Positions 56,443 to 64,000 of a DNA stretch of 64,000 bases are shown one piece after another. The translations under genes were made by a program, and so were the position numbers. The DNA comes from Piper betle (taxonomy: Eukaryota; Streptophyta; Magnoliopsida; Piperales; Piperaceae): assembly GCA_033002965.1 (NCBI GenBank), contig JAURVB010012598.1:1-64000 (forward strand). The letters run 5' to 3'. Every line of letters starts with the position of its first letter. Within the stretch, counting starts at the first letter, position 1. The notes beneath the pieces are model-generated. The model searched no databases and was not told the origin of the DNA. It saw only the letters and a program-made list of their open reading frames with translations.

Positions 56443-58997
56443 CACCCCCAAATTTAAACTTTTGCGCATCCCGAGCAAAATATCATAACCAAGAAAATTT
56501 TACTACACAAAAATACTTAATCCCCACCATTATGTTCTCATATGATTCTCAATCAAACCCTTAAGAGTCAACAAGGTGTCAATCAAATAAAAAAATCCCT
56601 TTCATCAATCACATCCAAAAGAAAGCTCTCTCTGTGTGTGATAGTCCATTGGCTTATCATTCTTATCTACAACGAAGAGAATACAATCAAGCACATGCTT
56701 AAATATGTTTACCTTTCGCTCCCATCTCCACTAATGTAGGTAATACCAATTAATGGAATCAATAGGTCTTTATAGGTTGTAACGGGGCCAGGGGCTACGG
56801 ACAAAAAATAGGAAAAACAAGATAGAAAAACTAGAGGCTAATGTGCACCTTAGAATTAAAAATCCTTTCTAAATCCTAACATACTTGTACAACAAATCCC
56901 CAAGAAATATAGCACAAACTTCCTTAAATGTAGTATCGAGTTGACCCAATATAAGAACTAACTTTGCTTTGATTTTCCATTGACAACCTGCTACTTTTTC
57001 TTTTTTTCTTTTATTTCAAACCAGTGGAAGACTATTGTTTTATCTTGTGTTTATTGGTGGAGGATCATTGTCTCATTTTTTTTTCAATTTCTTCTTCTTC
57101 TTTTTTGTTTTTTGTTTTTTATATATAAAGCAGTGTCAGGAATGTCGACACTATCTACTCAATCACCACTCTATAAAACGCAATGACTTCCCCCTATACT
57201 ATTCAAAGTTTCATCCTTGTTACCATTAATAAACACAAGATGAAGCAATAGTCTTCTACTGGTTTGAAATAAAATAAAAAAAGAAAAAGTAGTAGGTAGC
57301 CAATGGAAAATCAAAGCAAAATTAGCTCTTATATTTGGTCAACTCGATACTACATTTAAGGAAGTTTGTGTCATATTTCTTCGGGATTTATTATCCATGT
57401 ATGTTAGGATTTAGAATGTATTTTTAATTCTAGGGTGCACACTAGCCTCTGATTTTTCTATCTTGTTGATCCTATTTTTGGTCAGTAGCCCCTGGCCCTA
57501 TTACAACCTATAAAGACTTATTGATTCCATTAATTGGCATTACCTACATTAGTGGAGATGGGAGCGAAAGGTAAATATATTTAAGCATGTGCCTGATTGT
57601 ATTCTCTTGGTTGCAGATGAGAATGATAAGCCAATGGACTATCACACACACACAGAGAGCTTTCTTTTGGATGTGATTGATGAAAGGGAATTTTTTATTT
57701 GATTGACATCTTGTTGACTCTTAAGGGTTTGATTGAGAATCATATGAGAACATAATGGTGGGGATTAAGTATTTTTGTGTAGTAAAATTTTCTTGGTTAT
57801 GATATTTTGCTCGAGATGTGCAAAAGTTTAAATTTTGGGGTGTGTTAAGTGTTTAAAGTACACAATATTTACCCATGTTTTTAATATGATTTTGTACTTC
57901 CCGGGTATAAATATTATTAATTAGGTGATATTTATTTTTTTATTTTAATTATTTAATATTATATTAAATATGCTTAATTTTTGTGTTTCAATGGATAAAA
58001 AAATGAATAAATTAAGCTTTAGATTTGATTGGCTATGACACTTGGCCCCACCCAATGGCTACAATTTATTGTGTTCAATGGAGTCGAGGAGTTTGAAACT
58101 TGAAGGGGCATCATAATTAATTAGACTACGTCGATTTGTGAACACCCACTTCAAATTCTTGTATCTCATCTCATTTGTTGTTTGATATATCACATCTCAT
58201 CTCTTATATCACATCTCATCTCTTGGCTTCGGAGTGTAGTGAAAGAAGTAGTTTTAGTTTTTGAATTATTTTCTTTTCATAATAAAAAGTAATTTCTTCT
58301 TTATATTATTTTCTATTTTTATTATGGAGTAATATTATTTTCGTTCTAAAGAAGAATGAAACTTAACATGATTTAACTTAATTCATTTCAACCTCTTACT
58401 CTTTTATTCAATCGGATCGTTTGAATTATCATATTCTAAATGTTAAGAATAGATTGATCTCTTATATCTTAGATCATGATGTTTAATTAGATTTCGGGAG
58501 AAATAAATTAGATTAGTCAATTATAATTCATCATATGACTAGTCTTTTGACTTGTTTGTCGTTGTGGTCGGGAAATACATAACACCGTTTGCGATTGTAA
58601 GGCAAATCTTAATGCATTATTTTGTTGATTAATCAATTATCACCGGGAGGTAGAAATTGAGGCAAAATAATAAAAGCAGGAAGGAGCGGGAGCCACCATG
58701 TCATATAATTATCCTAGATCGATAATCCGAGGGAATAAAAGATAAGAGGAAGATTTAATGAAGATTAAATTGATGTTAAGGAAATTCGACTCTAGAACTA
58801 GTTTTAATATTTTAACTTCACTTTTAATTTAAAGTTATTACTTAGATTTAGTTAAGTCAATTGTTTTTGTTTTGTTCTTCATTTTATTTTCTTTAATTAA
58901 TTATAGAAAATTCACTCCCTGTGGGACGATACTTGAATTCATTATTCTATTACTTGTTTCGACCATGTATACTTGCATGTTATTGAAAAGTATTCTA
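55286..58997. repeat. Large inverted repeat, 1.75-kb arms, 0.16-kb loop
   Basis: The left arm (55286 to about 57060) reappears reverse-complemented at about 57224-58997. Each arm holds one Athila-type LTR plus about 600 bp of element 3' internal sequence ending in the purine tract. Near the loop, GAAGACTATTG (57026-57036) faces CAATAGTCTTC (57249-57259), and ATCTTGTGTTTATT faces AATAAACACAAGAT. The loop contains a T/TTC-rich tract (57076-57125). The arms differ by substitutions and small indels. Confidence 0.9.
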
Positions 58998-59000
58998 ACA
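57843..59000 (+). mobile_element. Athila-type LTR, plus orientation
   Basis: 1158 bp, TGTTAAGTGTTTAAAGTAC ... AGTATTCTAACA. A purine tract (AAATTTTGGGGTG) precedes it and a primer site follows it, so it has internal sequence on both sides: the 3' end of one copy on the left and the 5' start of another on the right. ACTCCCTGTGGGACGATACTTGAATTC is kept near its end, as in the other two LTRs of this family. Confidence 0.9.
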
Positions 59001-59006
59001 TGTTTT

Positions 59007-59023
59007 TGGCGCCGTTGACGGGG
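59007..59023 (+). other. Primer binding site, tRNA-Asp type
   Basis: TGGCGCCGTTGACGGGG, six bases after the LTR end. One mismatch from the TGGCGCCGTTGCCGGGG site typical of Athila and other plant gypsy elements primed by tRNA-Asp. Confidence 0.85.
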
Positions 59024-59293
59024 AGACTGAATTTTCTAAGTTAATTTTAGGATTATAATTTTGAGAGTTATCTTTTATTTTTAGATTTTAGTGCCTCATT
59101 TAAAGAAAAATGAAAATAATAATAATAAACTATATCATTGTCTTCTTCTTTGCTATCATTTATTTGTTATCATTTGTTTATACATCGATTAGTGCGGTCA
59201 CCCTTGTTTTCTTATGATTCAAAAATTGAAAGGACTTTGAGAAACTTGCATGCCACTAGAAGAAGAGCACAAGAAGCAATAGAAGAAGAAGCC

Positions 59294-60547
59294 ATGGACC
59301 CACAACAACAACAAATGCCTCCACTTCCACTGATTGTAGCAGTAGCTAATGATGACAACAGGGCAATCCAAGATTGGGTTGTACCTCTTGCAAGAGGGTT
59401 ACAACCTTGTATTATTGCACCACCGGTGGATGCGACCCACTTCGAGCATAAACCAATTTTATTTAACATGTTACAAAACTATTGGACAATTTAGTGGATC
59501 GCTTACTGAAAATCCTAATAGGCATATCATCGATTTCCTATCGGTTTGCAATATGTATAAGCAATCTGGTGTCTCTGATGACACTCTCCGCCTTTGCTTA
59601 TTTCCATTCTCATGAATAGGAAGTGCAAAAGAGTGGTTGTCATCATTAGATTCAATTACCACTTGGGATGAATTATCTGAAAAGTTTTTGTAAAAATATT
59701 TTTCACCTTCTAAAACTGTTAGATTATGTAACAAAATTTTTATCTTTTTGTAGCTTAATGGAGATCTCTCTTTGAGGCATGGGAAAGATTTAAAGAATTG
59801 TTAAAATATTGTCCCAACCATGGTATAGAAAGGATGCAACTCCAAACTTTCTATAACGGATTGTTGGGGCAAACAAAGAACATAGTTGATGCGGCGGCCA
59901 ATGGATCATTTCTTACGAAAAGCCCACATGAAGCTTTCCAATTGCTAGAATTAATGGTTCCTAGCAACCATCATGCCACACAAGAAAGGCATCCAAGGAG
60001 GACTACCAAGATTTTAGAATTAGATGCACTTACTACTTTATCTACTCAGGTCAGTGTTTTAGCTAATCAAGTTCAAAATCTTAATATGTAGGGATAGGTT
60101 AAGGCTATGGAGCCAAGGTGTGAATGGTGTGGACAAGGACATTTTATAGGTCAATGTACAATAGATCAAGTTAACTATGTAGGTAACTTTAATAGGAACA
60201 ACAATCCCTATTCCAACACCTACAATGCGGGCTGGCGCAATAACCCCAACTTTTCATGGAATAATTCTCCTCAATTAGCTGTTGTCTCCAATAATCCACC
60301 ACCACCATCACAACATTCTCAACCTCCTTCACTTTCTTTTCAACAACAACAACCGGATTTGATCCAAATGTTCAATTCTATGCAACAAACTATGCATCAA
60401 TTTATGCAGAATCAACAACAACAACAACAGTTTATGCAACAAGTTATGGTGCAATTAAACAAGGAACCAAGTGAGCGACCCAAGGGTGTACTTCTAGCCA
60501 ACCACAACAACCAAGGAATGATGGTCAAGAACATTCCAAAGCTGTAA
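59294..60547 (+). pseudogene. Athila-type gag, broken
   Basis: Structural capsid/nucleocapsid gene. ATG 59294 gives MDPQQQQMPPLPL; capsid motifs follow as QFSGSLTENPNRHIIDFLSV, AKEWLSSLDSITTWDELSEK and KYFSPSKTVRL; then a stretch containing RMQLQTFYNGLLGQTKNIVD, the usual 'FYNGL' motif. A zinc knuckle CEWCGQGHFIGQC (60119-60157) is followed by an N/P/Q-rich tail. Breaks: frameshift near 59490, stops near 59614 and 59690, frameshift near 59745, stops near 60089-60097. Not translatable as one protein. Confidence 0.85.
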
Positions 60548-61680
60548 CAACCCGGAGTGGTATTACTTTATAAGAACCAGTTCAGCCCAATGAAGTTAAG
60601 GAAAAAGATGAAAAACCAAACAACGAACATGAACCCAATATATTGGTTAGCTTACTCAGAAGCAAAGGGAAAGAAAAAGATGAAGTACTTATCGATGAGG
60701 TTGAAAAAAGGTACCATTTCCTTCTAGATTGAGGAAACAAAGTGATGAAAAATATTTCAAAAATTTCTTGATATATTTAAGAAATTACAAATTAACATAC
60801 CTTTTGCTAAAGCACTTGAACAGATGCCTAGTTATATAAAATACTTGAAGGATATTCTAGCAATGAAAATGAGAGTATATGACAATGAAGTTGTAGCCAT
60901 GACAGAGGAATGTAGTGTTGTCCTCCAAAGAAAACTACCTCCTAAGATAAAAGACCCAGGAAAATTTGTGATTCCATGTTCAATTGGAGGAAATGTTCAT
61001 TGTAATGCTTTATGTGACTTAGTTTCTAGCATTAATCTTATGCCTTTTTCTATTTTCAAAAGGTTAGGAATCAAGGATATTGCTCCTACCAACATCACAC
61101 TCCAGTTGGCTGACCGATCATTGGTATATCCTAAAGGAGTCATTGAAGATGTTTTAATAATGGTTAACAAGTTTATCTTTCCTGCAGAATTTGTAGTGCT
61201 TGAAATGGAAGGAAGGAATGACAATATACCACTCATTGTTGGGAGAGGTTTCTTAGCAACTGGGAGAACATTAATCAACGTAACTACTAGAAAACTTACA
61301 CTTAGAGTAAACAACGATTGTGTCACATTCAACATCTTTAAATCCATGAATTACCCAGATGAAACATTTGATTGTTCAAAAATTGAAATATTTGATAAAA
61401 TAATATGAAAGGGGATCAATTGAGTGATTCATTACATAAAGCCATAAATTCTCTTTGTGAAGAAGATATTGATGTGGAAGAAATGGTTAAAGTATTAAAT
61501 TCGCAACCGATCTTGCCTAGAAGATTTAGAGTTGTGGAAACCATAGATCTACCGATGCACAGATTGCTACCATGAGTTGAAGTACCACCTAATTTGCAGA
61601 TTATCAAGATGGTCGGGTTGTACACGTTAAACCAGCACTTCTTAGGAGGCAACCCAAGTGATTTTTCCTAATATTAAATT
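60548..61680 (+). pseudogene. Athila-type protease region, pol deleted
   Basis: An open frame (60824-61408, 194 codons) carries PPKIKDPGKFVIPCSIGG, then CDLVSSINLMP, LQLADRSLVYPKGVIEDV and VGRGFLATGRTLINV: the retroviral-type aspartic protease region of Athila elements. The catalytic Asp is present but the following Gly of the D-L-G triad is Val. After 61409 the frame changes, runs to a stop near 61573 and meets CTTCTTAGGAGGCAACCCAA (61636-61655), a motif usual in the region after pol. RT, RNase H and integrase are therefore missing by an internal deletion near 61580. No 3' LTR is visible in the window. Confidence 0.82.
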
Positions 61681-61839
61681 TAATATGGTAAAGGTAAATT
61701 CTATATTTTATTAATTATTTATAAGCATCCAATTTAATTTAATCATTTGTTGTGCCGATTAATTATCGACGTTTTATCGTTACCGTTTTTTTATTACTCG
61801 TGGTGATTTCATACAATAATTAATTAGTTTAGTAACTTT
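61681..61839. other. AT-rich remnant after the Athila-type element
   Basis: 160 bp of AT-rich DNA between the Athila 3' motif and the LTR-A fragment. I see no feature in it. Confidence 0.4.
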
Positions 61840-62560
61840 ACCCATAACCCATTAAAATAATTATTTTTAAATACTTATTACGTGTTCATATTATTTTTAA
61901 CTTGAGTCAGTATCGAGTTGAGTTTTGTTTACGAGTTGGTATTATTATTTAACTCGAGCTATGTCGAGTCAAGCATTATTTACAAGTTTGCCATCCAAGG
62001 TAATTTTCTTCTTCTTATTCCCTGGCACCATCCCCTGTTCTCGACAGCAGCCGCCGCCAACGATCGTCTCCAGCCGCCATCAATCGTCGCTGCCCAGCCC
62101 TGCCATCCCGTTGTCTTGTTGCCCCAGCCAACTCTCGCCGCCTTCCAGTCGTGGCGATGCCTGCATCGCCTGCCTAGCGGCGCGCTCATTTCGCTGATTC
62201 CACTGCCGGCGAGCGCCGTTGCCTCAATTGCGTGGTCGCCTCGACCCCCTATCGACCTTCCCCAACCAGATTGGAACCCGTCGCCACCTAGGACAGCTAG
62301 ATTTCTTCACCCACCGTTGTTGCCTCTATTTTTTGTCGTCGTCCTCTGTTTTTGGTCATTTACCACCCTAGGCCGGCATCCACACATGTGAGATTGACCC
62401 TACACTAATCGATGAAGAGAGTAAGATCATCTTCTGACATTGGAACGACTATCGCCACTGATTCCCAACGAAACTTTGCCCACCTCACTGAAACAGGGGA
62501 CTCGTCGGCCAACAGTCGTGTTTAGTCTATTTCTTGTTGATTTTAAACTTTAATCCTCAC
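61840..62560 (+). mobile_element. Old LTR-A fragment
   Basis: ACTTGAGTCAGTATCGAGTTGAG, then CTCGAGCTATGTCGAGTCAAGC, TTTACAAGTTTGCCATCC and a GC block with few remaining CpGs (62030-62400): U3 of LTR-A in sense orientation, with the inverted-repeat segment duplicated once. Neither LTR edge is present. The frames at 61918-62391 are shadows. Confidence 0.7.
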
Positions 62561-62944
62561 GATTATAAAGCTATTATCAATTTAAAATATGCATGCAAGA
62601 AAATTAAGAAGATGGAGATAGGAAGAATACCTAAGCAAGGGAGAAGACGCGCCGGTAAAGAAGAGGAGAAGAAAATACGAATGAAGGCTAAGGTGGAAGA
62701 CGTCCTTCATAAAATAAAATGAAATGATGGCTAGGTGTATGTGAAAACACATGTATTTCATTTAACCGGGTAACTAGGTAAATAATAAAATATAATAATT
62801 AACCAGGTAGAATTAACTGGGTATTGAATATAACACGTTCGGTCCTTCCCGAACCACATTCACGTCCCTTTTTTTTTCACGGTCTTTACAATTTCACCTT
62901 CCCTTTGTCCGTAAAATAGTCTTCTTAAGATGACAAAGGGGGAG
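62561..62944. other. Unassigned sequence ending in a purine-rich tract
   Basis: AT-rich DNA with a purine-rich stretch (62600-62700) and ACAAAGGGGGAG at 62934-62945, which has the form of a copia polypurine tract. No coding feature supported. Confidence 0.4.
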
Positions 62945-63131
62945 TGTGAACGTGTTAGAGTCTAGGGGGAGTGTACCTATATATAAGGGGGGCATGAGAG
63001 TTAGGTCATCTTTTGGACTAAACTATGTAATTTTGCTTCAATCAATGAGAATGACTAACTTATTTAGATTGAGAATCCCTAGTTGCCTATATTTCGTGGC
63101 ATACTCATCGTGGCATAAGCATTCCTTGACA
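62945..63131 (+). mobile_element. Copia-like LTR
   Basis: 187 bp, TGTGAACGTGTTAGAG ... CATTCCTTGACA, with TATATATAAGG at 62979-62989. It is preceded by GGGGGAG and followed by TGGTATCTTGC, the first bases of a tRNA-iMet primer site. Short LTR, G-rich purine tract and primer site fit Ty1/copia. No flanking duplication found. Confidence 0.6.
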
Positions 63132-63296
63132 TGGTATCTTGCATTATTTGTGGACTAACCTTGTGTAGGTGTGGGCCAATGAAGATGCGAGGACTTAAAA
63201 GCTAGAGCTTGTGGACTTAAAGAATAGAAGATTTCAAAGACAAACTCAAGAAATACTTCATAAGGATTGGTACCAATAATTTAAAGAGTTCACAAC
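63132..63296. other. Short leader-like remnant
   Basis: GTGTGGGCCAATGAAGATGC and AGAGCTTGTGGAC words with no frame; possibly the start of the copia internal region. Nothing else seen. Confidence 0.3.
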
Positions 63297-63662
63297 TATA
63301 ACACTCCCTAAACAGTTAAGTTAGCCTCACATCAAATACCCACTGGGTAAAATCCAATATATTAGTGGGGATGCACTTAGGATCTTCAACTTGGTAAATC
63401 ATTTTTGAAGAGATAACGAAACCCATCAGTTTGCAATAATTGGATCAAGCCTTTAAAAGTTGTATCAGAGCAAACCCAAGACCATGTTGGATGGATGGTG
63501 GTATGTCAAGAGAAAGGAATTCTGAAGAGAAAATTTCCTTAATGTGGATAGAATGTAACATCCCCTAAAAAATTAAACTAGTTGATATCCAATACCTACT
63601 AGGGTAAGATTAAATATATTAGTGAGGATGTTCTTAGTATCTTCAACTTAGTTAATCACTTT
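63297..63662 (+). mobile_element. Old TRIM, truncated on the right
   Basis: LTR about 63297-63456 (TATAACACTCCCTAAAC ... CCTTTAA), primer site AGTTGTATCAGAGC (63458-63471), internal domain with ATGTTGGATGGATGGTGG and AATGTGGATAGAA, second LTR from 63554 (TGTAACATCCCCTAAAAA) to 63662, where it breaks. Diverged from the array TRIMs, like the copies at 49517 and 53905. Confidence 0.75.
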
Positions 63663-64000
63663 TGTAAAACCCACAAAATAACTAGATTATTTTATTTAGG
63701 GTTTTGGAAAATTTGGAACTAATCTTAAATATTATTTAATTAAATTAGTTCTTGGGAATCAATATCATAAACTATCAATTATTACCTTGTGGTATTTATG
63801 GATTTTTTTAATTAAGTTTAATTTATTATATTTTATTTTATTCTTTTTTACTTTTTCTCGTTCGATCAAATAAAATTCCACCACAGGTCGAACCCGTTAG
63901 TTTTTGGATGGTAGCGGCTAGGTCCTCTTGATTAGGATGACGGGGAATGCAAGGGTGGAGTTTTGGTTGAGAGTTAAAGATAAGGGGAAGACTTTGTATC
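63663..64000. other. Start of an unidentified LTR-like sequence
   Basis: TGTAAAACCCACAAAATAAC begins exactly where the TRIM LTR stops and runs to the window end. TG-start and position suggest an LTR inserted in the TRIM, but sequence after the first 12 bases does not match LTR-A and the other edge is outside. Confidence 0.35.

Noticed and set aside
57035..57229. Phe-rich frame at the palindrome loop
   Set aside because: Encoded by a T/TTC-rich low-complexity tract.

Overview
This window is repeat-dense plant (angiosperm) nuclear DNA with no supportable host gene. The evidence is a plant chromovirus (Ty3/gypsy with integrase GPY/F and chromodomain-like tail), Athila-type gypsy elements with a tRNA-Asp-type primer site, and TRIM elements (miniature LTR retrotransposons) with initiator-tRNA-Met primer sites. 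Nothing in the sequence names the species. Almost every long open frame lies inside a GC-rich part of an LTR and is not a gene.

One LTR family, called LTR-A here, dominates. It is about 2.9-3.3 kb, begins TGTAAAACC and ends GTGTTACA in its sense orientation, and makes up about half of the window. Layout: LTR-A cut by the window edge (1-2588, -); unassigned AT-rich DNA (2589-4862); a gag-only, pol-less element flanked by a wrongly oriented LTR-A piece (4863-8454); a TRIM cluster (8455-9624) inside LTR-A; two related elements with long non-coding internal regions, read on the minus strand (9625-15411 and 15433-30308), one carrying a solo LTR of another family (15621-17096) and the other a large TRIM array (25148-29998); unassigned DNA (30309-31117); a minus-strand chromovirus copy (31118-44849) whose integrase is cut by a TRIM and by an LTR-A that itself contains another LTR-A; older LTR and Athila-type remnants (44850-47820); a possible DNA transposon (47821-48985); an old TRIM split by an intact solo LTR-A (49517-53237); another old TRIM split by a MITE-like insertion (53905-54876); an Athila-type block built as a 1.75-kb-arm inverted repeat running into gag and protease remnants (55278-61680); an LTR-A fragment, a copia-like LTR and a third old TRIM (61840-63662).

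No module here looks autonomous. The relationships are parasitic and chronological: nested insertions with target-site duplications (GCCGC, CGTAG, GTACT, ACACA, CAAAG, and near-matches CTTTA/CTTTG and GTGAG/TTGAG) give a relative insertion order. The most novel signals are (i) two base-paired elements in the transcribed half of LTR-A that show compensatory changes between copies, and (ii) a TRIM array that grew by LTR recombination, inversion and a 2.17-kb segmental duplication.
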